A DNA stretch of 64,000 bases from Burkholderiales bacterium PBB1 (lineage in GTDB: Bacteria; Pseudomonadota; Gammaproteobacteria; Burkholderiales; Burkholderiaceae_C), in assembly GCA_002255905.1 (NCBI GenBank), contig NKIN01000004.1, forward strand, positions 62,001-126,000, written 5' to 3'. Positions 16,228 through 24,041 of this stretch are shown piece after piece. The translations under genes were made by a program, and so were the position numbers. Numbering within the stretch: position 1 is the stretch's first letter; each line of letters starts with the position of its first letter. The notes beneath the pieces were generated by a model. It had not been told where the DNA came from and made no database searches. It saw nothing but the letters and a program-made list of their open reading frames with translations.

Positions 16228-17541
16228 TCAGGATTGCGCGCTCGGCGTCGCAACCGGTGCGCGACCTTCGGCACGCAGCAGCGCTTCCAGGCACTGGTCG
16301 CGGATGCCGTAGAACGCCTTGATGTCGTCGATCTGCGCCCACACCGCATCGGATGCCCGTGGCGGGGTGCGCTTCACGGCCAGGATCATCTTGTTCTTCT
16401 GCGTGTGCTCGAGTGCGACGAACTCGAACACCTGCGTGTCGTAACCACAGGCATCGAGCAACATCGCCCGCAGGCCGTCGGTCAGCATCTCGGCCTGCTG
16501 CCCCAGGTGCACGCCGTGCTGCAGGATCGGTCGCATCGGGTGCGGGCTCAGCAGCTGGGGCCTCAGCTCCTTGTGGCAGCAGGGCGAGCACAGGATGATG
16601 GCCGCGCCGCCGCGCAGGCCCAGGTGGATCGCGTGGTCGGTCGCGGTGTCACAGGCGTGCAGCGCGATCATCACATCGATCGGCTGCACCGCTCGGCTGC
16701 GCACATCGCCGGCCTCGAAGCGCAGCCCGGTCAGGCCCAGCCGCGAGACCACCGCGTTGCCCAGCTGAACCATGTCGGGTCGCAGCTCGACACCCGTGAC
16801 CTGCGCCTCGACGCCCGGCTGCTGCTGCAGATGGTCGTGCACCGCAAACGTCAGGTAGCCCTTGCCGGCACCAAAATCGACCACCCGCACCGGGCGCCGG
16901 CCCGAAGGCTCCACGGTCGCAGTCTCCAGCAGCTGCGATGTCCGCAAGGCCGCAGCAAACACCTCGACGAACTTGTTGATCTGCTTCCATTTGCGCGACA
17001 TCGCCGGCACCACCGTGTGCTGCGCGGTGGTGACGCCCAGCGCCGTCAGGAAGGGCCGGCGGATGTCCACGAACCGCTGCTTGTCGCGGTCGTGCGCGTG
17101 CTCGGCGCGCGGCAGTTCGTCCGGCGGGCCGAGGGCCTCTGCGGGTGCGGGCGCCGAGGCTGGCGCAGCGGGCCGCCGGCGCAGGGTGCACACGCCACGC
17201 CGGCTGAGCATCAGCTCGACGACCTCGTCTCGCGCATGCAGATGCGCATGGCGGAACACCGTGCCCAGCAGCTCGCGCACCCGCTCCAGCCCTGCGGTCA
17301 GCGGCAGGTTCTTGGTCTCGTCGCGGGTGGTGTGTCGGTACACGAACGACAGGCACGGCGCGCCGCGCAGCACCACAGGCCGCACGCTGACGCGCTGGAG
17401 GTCGACTTCCGGCCCGCAGTGCTTGGACAACAGCAGCGTCTCGAAGCCACCGCTGTCGAGGTGCGCGGCGCACAGCGCGACAAAGTCGGCTGGCGTGGTT
17501 GTGCCTGGGGCAACTTTCGGCAGCGTCGTCGGTGAGGTCAT
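16228..17541 (-). CDS. SAM-dependent methyltransferase (Methyltransf_32/GSTCD-like)
   Basis: Predicted methyltransferase of about 437 residues. The SAM site is VRVVDFGAGKGYLTFAVHDH at about 225-245 with an acidic follow-up VTGVELRPDMV. The segments ALHACDTATDHAIHLGL and ILCSPCCHKELRPQL give the His/Cys-rich pattern of this group, often annotated as an RNA methyltransferase; the target is unknown. An N-terminal region of about 140 residues precedes it. The ATG giving MTSPTTLPK is chosen; the only earlier start is a TTG at 17556. The 161-bp gap to the divergent FNR-like gene contains the palindrome GATCGATC. Confidence 0.85.
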   Translation of the reverse strand: MTSPTTLPKVAPGTTTPADFVALCAAHLDSGGFETLLLSKHCGPEVDLQRVSVRPVVLRGAPCLSFVYRHTTRDETKNLPLTAGLERVRELLGTVFRHAHLHARDEVVELMLSRRGVCTLRRRPAAPASAPAPAEALGPPDELPRAEHAHDRDKQRFVDIRRPFLTALGVTTAQHTVVPAMSRKWKQINKFVEVFAAALRTSQLLETATVEPSGRRPVRVVDFGAGKGYLTFAVHDHLQQQPGVEAQVTGVELRPDMVQLGNAVVSRLGLTGLRFEAGDVRSRAVQPIDVMIALHACDTATDHAIHLGLRGGAAIILCSPCCHKELRPQLLSPHPMRPILQHGVHLGQQAEMLTDGLRAMLLDACGYDTQVFEFVALEHTQKNKMILAVKRTPPRASDAVWAQIDDIKAFYGIRDQCLEALLRAEGRAPVATPSAQS

Positions 17542-17702
17542 GGGGAATGCGCCCAATCGGCCGGGTGATCGATCTCCGGCGAGGCACCTGTCTGTTTACC
17601 AGCGGTTTACCGGACCTTACCAAACTGCGCCGGGTGTTCGTGAACGGTTGCATGCGGCTGCCTAAGCTGACTCCAGTCCCAGCCACTCCTCAGGAAATCA
17701 CC

Positions 17703-18464
17703 GTGCAAACCGTCACCACGCCCCTCACGAGTCGCACGCCTGCCGCGGTCTGCCGCACCCCCGTCACGTCGGCGACCACAGCCCCGGGCCAGCGCATTGC
17801 GCGGCTGCTCGCCCTGATCGACAGCGAGCTGCCCGTCGTGCGGCGCGTACTGCACGCCGGAGAACCGGTGTACCGCGCGGGGGATGACTTCGAATCCCTG
17901 TACATCGTGCACGCCGGCCTGTTCAAGACGGTCAGCGTGTCGGCCGATGGCCGCGAGCAGGTGGTCGGCCTGCACTTCAAGGGCGACTGGCTCGGCTTTG
18001 ACGGCATCGCCGAGGGCGCCTTCGGCTGCGATGCGATCGCGATGGACACCGGCGAGGTGTGGGTCATACGCTACCAGGCGCTGCTCGAGCGGTGCAGCCG
18101 CACGCCGGAGCTGATGATCGCGGTGCACAGCGCCATGAGCCGCGCGATGGCGCGCGACCGCGACTCGATGTTGGCGGTGTGCACCTTGCCTGCCGACGCC
18201 CGGGTCGCCGACTTCCTGCGCAACTGGGCCGCCGGACTGGAACAGCGGGGCCTGCGCACCGACTGCATCACGCTGCGCATGACCCGCGCCGAGATCGGCA
18301 ACTTCCTGGGCATGACGCTCGAGACGGTCAGCCGGGCGCTGTCTCGGCTGGCACGCGACAAGGTCATCGGCTTCTCGCAGAAGGGCCGTCGCGACATCGA
18401 GATCCCGGACGTGGCCGCGCTCAGCGCGTTCGTCGACAGCAGCCTGGCCGCGACACTGCACTGA
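17703..18464 (+). CDS. CRP/FNR-family regulator lacking the N-terminal iron-sulfur cysteines
   Basis: Transcription factor of about 253 residues: cyclic-nucleotide-type beta barrel (EPVYRAGDDFESLYIVHAGL, then DGREQVVGLHFKGDWLGFDG), dimer helix and winged helix. The recognition helix GNFLGMTLETVSRALSRL has the Glu-x-x-Ser-Arg arrangement that reads TTGAT half sites, as in FNR. Unlike FNR the N-terminus has one Cys (AVCRTP) instead of the three-Cys cluster; the internal Cys (FGCDAI) remains. Start: GTG with AGGAA seven bases upstream; earlier in-frame ATGs lack a ribosome site. It is convergent with the hybrid kinase gene and near three FNR-type boxes, so it may act on the oxidase genes. Confidence 0.88.
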   Translation: MQTVTTPLTSRTPAAVCRTPVTSATTAPGQRIARLLALIDSELPVVRRVLHAGEPVYRAGDDFESLYIVHAGLFKTVSVSADGREQVVGLHFKGDWLGFDGIAEGAFGCDAIAMDTGEVWVIRYQALLERCSRTPELMIAVHSAMSRAMARDRDSMLAVCTLPADARVADFLRNWAAGLEQRGLRTDCITLRMTRAEIGNFLGMTLETVSRALSRLARDKVIGFSQKGRRDIEIPDVAALSAFVDSSLAATLH

Positions 18465-18486
18465 ACTGCGGCGGGCCTTACCGGCG

Positions 18487-20583
18487 TCACTGCCGGCTGG
18501 GGACCTGCGGCCGGGCCTTCAGCGCACGCGCCATGGCGCGCGCCAGATCACTTCGTTCATACGGCTTGCGCAGCAGCTCCCACGTGGAGGGGCTGTCCTC
18601 AGGAGCCTGCAACAGCTCGGTCGAGTACCCGGACATCAGCAGTACCGCAACGCCCGGCCAGCGCGCGTGCACCTGCCGGGCCAGCTCCGTGCCGCGCATG
18701 CCCGCGCCGAGTGCGATGTCGGTCAGCAACAGGGCACAACTCGCTCCGGACGCCAAGTGTTCCAGCGCGGGCTCCGCCGCGTCGAACTCAGTGACCTGAC
18801 AGCCCAGTGACAAGAGAAACTGGCAAACGACCGTGCGAACATCTGCATCGTCTTCGACCAGCAGCGCCTCGAGCCCGAGGGGCAGGCCTTCGGTGGCTTG
18901 TGCCGCCAGCTCCTCCTGCTCCGCTGCGCCGCGCAGCCGCGGCAGGTACAGCGTGACCTGGGTGCCCGCACCCGGTGCGGTGGTCAGGCGGATCGAGCCT
19001 TTCGATTGCTTGACGAAACCATAGACCGTGCTCATGCCCAGCCCGGTGCCGCGGCCGAGCTCCTTGGTGGTGAAGAAGGGCTCGAACACCCGGTCGCGCA
19101 CGCTGTCGGTCATGCCCAGGCCGGTGTCGGTGATGACGACCTCGATGAACGACTGTCCCCGCGCCAGATCTCCCAGGTCAGCCGCCACATCGGCCGGCAG
19201 CGCCGCGCAGATGCCGCACGAGAACGACAGCGTGCCGCCCGTAGGCATCGCGTCGCGTGAATTGATCGCGATGTTGAGCAACGCCGACTCGAGCTGGCCC
19301 GCATCGGCCAGGCAGCGCAACCCACGCGCGCCAGCGGCCACCTCGATGCGGATGCGCTGGTCCAGCGTGCGGCGCAGCATGTCGGCCAGCGATTCGATCA
19401 GCTCCGGAACATCGACCTCGGTCGGACTGAGTTGCTGGCGGCGCGAGAACGCGAGCAGCTTGCCGGTGAGCTCGGCACCCCGCCGGCTCGCCCGCGCGGC
19501 CGCGGCGACCATCTGCTGCGCACCGGCATCCAGTGCCAGCGCCGGGTGGTCTTCCAGCACCTGCAGATTGCCCTGGATCACCGTCAGCAGGTTGTTGAAG
19601 TCGTGCGCGATGCCCCCGGTGAGCTGACCCACGCTTTCCATGCGCTGCGCGTGGTTCAGCGCCTCCTCGCTTTGCGAGCGCTGCAAGCTGGCCGCGAGCA
19701 GGTTCGACAGCGATTCCAGGAAGTGCGTCTCGTCGGCACCAAAGCGCTCGCCATGCCGCGCGCGCGCGGCCAGCACGCCGATGATCTGTCCGCGGTCCAC
19801 CAGGGGAACTGCGAGCGCACTGACCAGCCCGTGCGCGAGGTAGTCCGGCGGCACCGTGTAGCGCTGCTCGGCGGCAAAGTCGGCCACCGTCACCACACGG
19901 CCCTGGGCCAGCACGAATCCCGGTGGCGTGTCGGGCCGGTTCGGACAGCGGCTGCCCAGGCTCTCGCAGGCCAGCAGACCGACACCGCCGGCCACGTGGA
20001 ATTCGAGCCGCGTCGCGTCGAGCAGGAACACCACCGCCGAGTCGATCTGCAGCGCGTCGACGGCGGCCGCCGGCACCTGCTGCAGCAGCAGCTGCGGATC
20101 GCGCGTGTCCACCGCCAGCCGGCCCATCTGGGCGACGAATTCGCTGTAGCGCGCCCGCTGCAGCGCCTGCCGAACACGCGGGTAGGCCTCGATGCCACGC
20201 ACCGCAGCCACCACGAAGGGTTCGCCCTCGATCTGCAGCGGGCTCAGCGCAATCTCCACCATCACCTCGCGGCCATCGCGCCGTCGAGCCACCAGCTCCA
20301 TCTGCGTGCCCATCGGGCGCGCCTTCGGTCGGTGGCTGTAGGCCTCGCGGTAGGCCGCATGGCGCGGACGGATCGCATCAGGCACCAGCGCGTCCACCTT
20401 CAGGCCCGACAGCTCGCCGGCGGCATACCCCAGCAGGCGTTCGGCCTCGGGATTGGCCAGCACGATGCGGCCTGCCGCATCCACCAACAGCAGCGCGTCC
20501 GGGTAGGCGCTGAACATCGACCGGTAAATCGAATCCTCGGCCGGCTTGGGGGTCATGGCCGGAGGCGTCTGCGGCTCGCTCAT
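18487..20583 (-). CDS. Hybrid sensor histidine kinase (PAS-GAF-HisKA-HATPase-REC)
   Basis: Cytoplasmic kinase of 698 residues, no membrane segment seen. PAS at about 17-135 (SMFSAYPDALLLVDAAGRIV, then VPDAIRPRHAAYREAY), GAF at about 150-305, phospho-acceptor box GGIAHDFNNLLTVI at about 325, N box NIAINSRDAM, and G boxes ITDTGLGM and GRGTGLGMSTVYGF. The C-terminal receiver has LLTDIALGAGMRG as phosphorylation site. The His of RPRH aligns with the haem ligand region of FixL-type PAS domains, but the FixL Arg is not evident, so oxygen sensing is only a possibility. The gene is 16 bp downstream of the response regulator gene. Confidence 0.92.
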   Translation of the reverse strand: MSEPQTPPAMTPKPAEDSIYRSMFSAYPDALLLVDAAGRIVLANPEAERLLGYAAGELSGLKVDALVPDAIRPRHAAYREAYSHRPKARPMGTQMELVARRRDGREVMVEIALSPLQIEGEPFVVAAVRGIEAYPRVRQALQRARYSEFVAQMGRLAVDTRDPQLLLQQVPAAAVDALQIDSAVVFLLDATRLEFHVAGGVGLLACESLGSRCPNRPDTPPGFVLAQGRVVTVADFAAEQRYTVPPDYLAHGLVSALAVPLVDRGQIIGVLAARARHGERFGADETHFLESLSNLLAASLQRSQSEEALNHAQRMESVGQLTGGIAHDFNNLLTVIQGNLQVLEDHPALALDAGAQQMVAAAARASRRGAELTGKLLAFSRRQQLSPTEVDVPELIESLADMLRRTLDQRIRIEVAAGARGLRCLADAGQLESALLNIAINSRDAMPTGGTLSFSCGICAALPADVAADLGDLARGQSFIEVVITDTGLGMTDSVRDRVFEPFFTTKELGRGTGLGMSTVYGFVKQSKGSIRLTTAPGAGTQVTLYLPRLRGAAEQEELAAQATEGLPLGLEALLVEDDADVRTVVCQFLLSLGCQVTEFDAAEPALEHLASGASCALLLTDIALGAGMRGTELARQVHARWPGVAVLLMSGYSTELLQAPEDSPSTWELLRKPYERSDLARAMARALKARPQVPSRQ

Positions 20584-20599
20584 GCGCGGGCTCCCTCGC

Positions 20600-21325
20600 T
20601 CAGCGCAGCGTCACCGCCGGCACCAGCACATAGCCGGCGCCGCGCACGGCCTTGATCAGCCGCGGCTCGTCCGGATCGTCGTCGAGCTTGCGGCGCAGGC
20701 GACCGATCTGCACGTCGATCGTGCGGTCGAACGGCGCGGCATCGCGACCACGCGTCTGCTCCAGCAGAAAGTCTCGCGAGAGCACGCGGCCTGCATGACG
20801 TGCGAGCACGCACAGCAGGTCGAACTCACCGGCGGTCAGCGCAACCTGGCGGCCATCGGTGCTGCCGAGTTGACGGGCGGGCACGTCGATCTCCCATTGG
20901 TCGAAGCACAGGCGCTCGCGCGCTGCGACCGGCACCTCCGACACCGCGCCCGCCGGGGCCAGCCGCCGCAGCACCGCCTTGATGCGCGCCAGCAGCTCGC
21001 GCAGGTCGAAGGGCTTGGTCACGTAGTCGTCGGCGCCGATTTCCAGCCCCACCACCTTGTCGACCGCATCGCCACGGCCGGTCAGGATGATCAGCCCGCA
21101 ATGCCAGTGCTCTCGGAGGTTGCGAGCGATCGCGAAGCCGTCTTCGCCAGGCAGGCCGAGGTCCAGCAGGACCAGGTCGGGCGGATCGGTGGGCATCAGC
21201 GCGGTGAGCGCGCGGCCCGAGGCCAGCTCGCTGACGCGGAATCCCTGGCGCGACAGGTAGCCTGCCAGCAACTGGGTGATGTCGGGTTCGTCGTCGACGA
21301 TGGCGATGTGGGCGGCTTCTGTCAC
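20600..21325 (-). CDS. OmpR-family response regulator
   Basis: Two-domain regulator of 241 residues. The receiver has the acid pocket IVDDEPD, the phospho-Asp in LVLLDLGLPGEDG, the Thr in ILTGRGD and the Lys in YVTKPFD. The winged helix of the OmpR type begins around residue 135 and ends with FDRTIDVQIGRLRRKLDDD and VRGAGYVLVPA. It precedes the hybrid kinase on the same strand and is its likely partner, through the kinase's own core or an intermediate. It is the upstream gene of this two-gene unit and follows the cbb3-associated genes. Confidence 0.94.
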   Translation of the reverse strand: MTEAAHIAIVDDEPDITQLLAGYLSRQGFRVSELASGRALTALMPTDPPDLVLLDLGLPGEDGFAIARNLREHWHCGLIILTGRGDAVDKVVGLEIGADDYVTKPFDLRELLARIKAVLRRLAPAGAVSEVPVAARERLCFDQWEIDVPARQLGSTDGRQVALTAGEFDLLCVLARHAGRVLSRDFLLEQTRGRDAAPFDRTIDVQIGRLRRKLDDDPDEPRLIKAVRGAGYVLVPAVTLR

Positions 21326-21352
21326 CCCGCCATTCTGCGGCAGCGCCGACGC

Positions 21353-22042
21353 TCAGACCGACTGGCACCACGCGGCCACGCGTTGCCACAGGTCATGCGA
21401 CAGCGCCCAGGCCGAAGCCACGGCGAGTGCGGCACCGGACAGCCGCAGCATCAGCACGTTCACCGACGGCCCACCCGATGCGCGCAGGCCAAGGGCGCCC
21501 GGCAGCCACAGACCCAGCGACGACACCGCCGCAAAGCTGGCCATCGCGAACGCACCTTGCAGCGGCGTGCTGGCCAGCGCCGCGATCAGCAGGGCCGACT
21601 GCAGCAGGCCGCAAGGCAAGGCCAGCAGCAACCCGCCGGCGGCCGTCGCGCGCAACGGTGCCGACATGCGCTGCCAGCCTGGCGCAGGCGTCGCCAGCAC
21701 GGGCGCGGACCCGAGCTGCGACCACCACGCCGGCTGGCGGCCGGTGAGCAGCAGCCACAGCCCGAGGCCCAGCACCGCGAGGTGCAACAGTGTCCACAGC
21801 GGGCGCAGCACCGGCGCCGCGCTGCTGAGCAGCGTGACCGCCCCGACGCTCGCCGCCACCACGGCGCCGCCGGCGGCATAGCTCAGCAGGCGGCCCGCCG
21901 TGAAGCCTGCCATCAGCGTCTGGCGCTGCGCGCTGGCGCAACGGCGTGTCACCGCCGCGCACGGTGCGCCGCACATTGCCGCGCAGTGCGGCGCACCGGC
22001 CAGGCCCATCAGGCCAGCGGCGGCAATCAGCGGGAGGTCCAT
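21353..22042 (-). CDS. SafE/TauE-like membrane protein of the cbb3 locus
   Basis: Polytopic protein of 229 residues with about six helices. The first loop GLAGAPHCAAMCGAPCAAV has the GxxHCxxMCG motif of the small SafE-like group found in cytochrome cbb3 gene clusters. The His and Cys residues look like metal ligands. In several bacteria such proteins are linked to copper handling for the oxidase; that role is inferred from context. It lies 33 bp downstream of hemN on the same strand. Start: ATG at 22042. Confidence 0.84.
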   Translation of the reverse strand: MDLPLIAAAGLMGLAGAPHCAAMCGAPCAAVTRRCASAQRQTLMAGFTAGRLLSYAAGGAVVAASVGAVTLLSSAAPVLRPLWTLLHLAVLGLGLWLLLTGRQPAWWSQLGSAPVLATPAPGWQRMSAPLRATAAGGLLLALPCGLLQSALLIAALASTPLQGAFAMASFAAVSSLGLWLPGALGLRASGGPSVNVLMLRLSGAALAVASAWALSHDLWQRVAAWCQSV

Positions 22043-22075
22043 GTCAGCGTGCCCGCTCAGCGTTGATGCGCCGGC

Positions 22076-23491
22076 TCAGACCACACGGGAGTAGCCTGGC
22101 AAGGCGGGATCGCGCCGGGCTTCGGATGCCAGATGGCGATCGAACACCATCGCGATCGCACGCACGAAATACCAGCCCAGCGGCGTGACCTCGATCGCCG
22201 TCGGCTCCAGGGCCACCAGGCCCTGTGCCTGCAGCGGACGCAGGCGCTCCAGCTCTGCAGCGAAGTACTCGCGCACCCGCACCGGATGTGCCCGCTCGAC
22301 CGCGTCGAAGTCGAGCCGGCCCTGACACATCAGCGCCATGATGACTTCGCGGCACAGCAGGTCGTCGTCGCTCAGTTCGAGGCCGCGCACGCTGGCAAAG
22401 CGCGATTGGCCGATGGCGTCGTAGTACGCGCTCAGCGTCTTGTCGTTCTGGCTGTAACAGCGGCCGATCTTGCCGATCGCAGACACGCCCAGGCCGATCA
22501 GATCGCAGTCGGCCTGCGTGCTGTAACCCTGGAAATTGCGATGCAGCCGGCCTTCGCGCCTGGCCACGGCCAGCGGGTCGCCGGGCAGCGCGAAATGGTC
22601 CATGCCGATGTGGGTGTAGCCCAGCCCCTGGAACCCGCTGATGGCCGCCCGCAGCATGTGCACGCGCTCGCCGGCGGCCGGCAGTTCATGGGCGTGGATG
22701 CGCCGCTGCGGCTTGAAGCGCGCCGGCAGGTGTGCATACGCGTAGAGGGCAATGCGGTCCGGCCGCAAGGCCGCCATCTGGGCAATCGTGTTCGAGAACG
22801 TCGCCGGCGTCTGCCGGGGCAGGCCGTAGATCAGGTCGGCGTTGATCGACTCGAAGCCGATCTCCCTGGCCACCCGCATCAGCGCTTCGACCGCTTCGTA
22901 GGGCTGTTCGCGGTGCACCGCCTTCTGAACTTCGGGGTCGAAATCCTGCACGCCGAAGCTGAGCCGGTTGAAGCCGAGCGCGGCCAGGTGCCGCAAGCGC
23001 GCCTCGTCGACCGTGCGCGGGTCGACCTCGATCGACACCTCGGCCTGCGGCACGATCCGGAACGCCGCGCGCAACACCGCCATCAGCTGCTCGAGCTCCT
23101 GGTCATCCAGGAAGGTGGGCGATCCCCCACCGAAATGCAGCTGCGACAACGGCTGGCCCTGGCCGAGCACGGCCACATGAAGCTCGATCTCGTGCCGCAG
23201 CGCCTGCAGGTAGTCGCCCGCACGCTCGTGCTGACGCGTCACCACCTTGTTGCACGCGCAGTAGTAGCAGATCGACTCGCAGAACGGGATGTGCACGTAC
23301 ACCGACAGCGGCGCCGCGCCGCCTGCGGCGGTCTCGCTGGCGCGCTGCTGCAGGGCGCGCCGATAGTTCGCCGCATCGAAGGTCTCGACGAAGCGATCGG
23401 CGGTGGGGTACGAGGTATAGCGCGGTCCTGGCACGTCCAGCCGGGACAGCAGCTGACTCACCCGGTCGGCGGTGAGGGGGTCGATCGTCAT
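22076..23491 (-). CDS. hemN: Oxygen-independent coproporphyrinogen III oxidase
   Basis: Radical SAM enzyme that converts coproporphyrinogen III to protoporphyrinogen IX without oxygen, in haem synthesis. Of 471 residues, the N-terminal PGPRYTSYPTADRF is the HemN signature. The cluster motif is PFCESICYYCACNK (Cys-x3-Cys-x2-Cys, with the following Cys typical of HemN), and SAM contacts include HFGGGSPTF and SFGVQDFDPEVQ. An FNR-type box (23525-23538) lies 34 bp before the start codon, fitting induction at low oxygen. It is the same strand and region as the cbb3 oxidase genes, whose haems it helps supply. Confidence 0.97.
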   Translation of the reverse strand: MTIDPLTADRVSQLLSRLDVPGPRYTSYPTADRFVETFDAANYRRALQQRASETAAGGAAPLSVYVHIPFCESICYYCACNKVVTRQHERAGDYLQALRHEIELHVAVLGQGQPLSQLHFGGGSPTFLDDQELEQLMAVLRAAFRIVPQAEVSIEVDPRTVDEARLRHLAALGFNRLSFGVQDFDPEVQKAVHREQPYEAVEALMRVAREIGFESINADLIYGLPRQTPATFSNTIAQMAALRPDRIALYAYAHLPARFKPQRRIHAHELPAAGERVHMLRAAISGFQGLGYTHIGMDHFALPGDPLAVARREGRLHRNFQGYSTQADCDLIGLGVSAIGKIGRCYSQNDKTLSAYYDAIGQSRFASVRGLELSDDDLLCREVIMALMCQGRLDFDAVERAHPVRVREYFAAELERLRPLQAQGLVALEPTAIEVTPLGWYFVRAIAMVFDRHLASEARRDPALPGYSRVV

Positions 23492-23524
23492 GCCGCTACT
23501 CTGCCCAGCCGGACGCCGCGCGGC

Positions 23525-23538
23525 TTGACACGGATCAA
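23525..23538. promoter_or_regulatory. FNR-type box in front of hemN
   Basis: TTGACACGGATCAA matches the anaerobox consensus TTGAT-N4-ATCAA in nine of ten fixed positions. Its centre is about 40 bp upstream of the hemN start codon and it overlaps the last codons of the small membrane protein gene. The adjacent FNR-like regulator has the matching recognition residues. Confidence 0.7.
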
Positions 23539-23777
23539 ACCGAGGGCTCTTCGACCACCAGCAGCACGGTGATGGCCCCAGCCACCGCGAACAATCCCCA
23601 GAAGATCAGGAAGCTCACGGTGTAGGTCGCCGAGCGCGACCAATCGAATATCTCGCCGCCGAACCAGCGCAGCTCGCCCGGATCGACCACGGCAAACACC
23701 AGCATCTCCGTCAAGCCGGCCATCACGAAGGCCGGCCACAGGATCTGCAGGCTGCGCCTGATGAACGCGGCGCGCAT
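23535..23777 (-). CDS. Small two-helix membrane protein of the cbb3 locus
   Basis: 80-residue protein with two predicted membrane segments (about 13-31 and 50-72) separated by a loop with DPGELRWFGGEIFDWSR. No domain name comes to mind. I recognise it as a recurrent neighbour of cbb3 genes in Burkholderiales, which suggests an oxidase-related or envelope role, but nothing more can be said. It follows the FixH-like gene with a 2-bp gap and its stop lies within the hemN FNR-type box. Confidence 0.7.
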   Translation of the reverse strand: MRAAFIRRSLQILWPAFVMAGLTEMLVFAVVDPGELRWFGGEIFDWSRSATYTVSFLIFWGLFAVAGAITVLLVVEEPSV

Positions 23778-23779
23778 GT

Positions 23780-24019
23780 TCAGTGCGGTGTGGCCGCGTG
23801 GTTGCGGGCCGTCAATGCGGGCGCCAGCGCCGGGTTCGACGGTGGCGCGCTGACTGCCGGCGCGTCCAGCACCAGCGGGTCGGCGCCACGCCAGGCGACG
23901 ATGCCGGTGGCAATCGCCGCCACCACCACGGTGGCCGGGCCGCCGATCACCAGCCAGACCATCGGCTCACGCCACCACGGCCGGCGCACGGGGGCAGGCT
24001 TGTCGGTTGGTTTCATCAT
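23780..24019 (-). CDS. Short FixH/CcoH-like membrane protein
   Basis: 79-residue protein with one membrane helix (MVWLVIGGPATVVVAAIATG) after a basic N-terminus containing RRPWWREP. The helix and the following RGADPLVLD correspond to the N-terminus of Burkholderiales FixH/CcoH proteins, which are usually about twice as long. The C-terminal periplasmic domain is missing here and replaced by a Pro/Ala tail. The ATG at 24019 has GAGGAG five bases upstream; a GTG at 24025 is less likely. Position next to ccoG supports a role in cbb3 assembly. Confidence 0.75.
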   Translation of the reverse strand: MMKPTDKPAPVRRPWWREPMVWLVIGGPATVVVAAIATGIVAWRGADPLVLDAPAVSAPPSNPALAPALTARNHAATPH

Positions 24020-24041
24020 GCTCACTCCTCAACGGTGGGTC

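Noticed and set aside
16211-16229. Hairpin GACAGGG/CCCTTGTC as a terminator
   Set aside because: Stem imperfect and no T-run; it overlaps the end of the methyltransferase gene.
20546-22066. Long plus-strand frame opposite the response regulator and SafE-like gene
   Set aside because: Both genes below it carry clear domain motifs, so this is a shadow.
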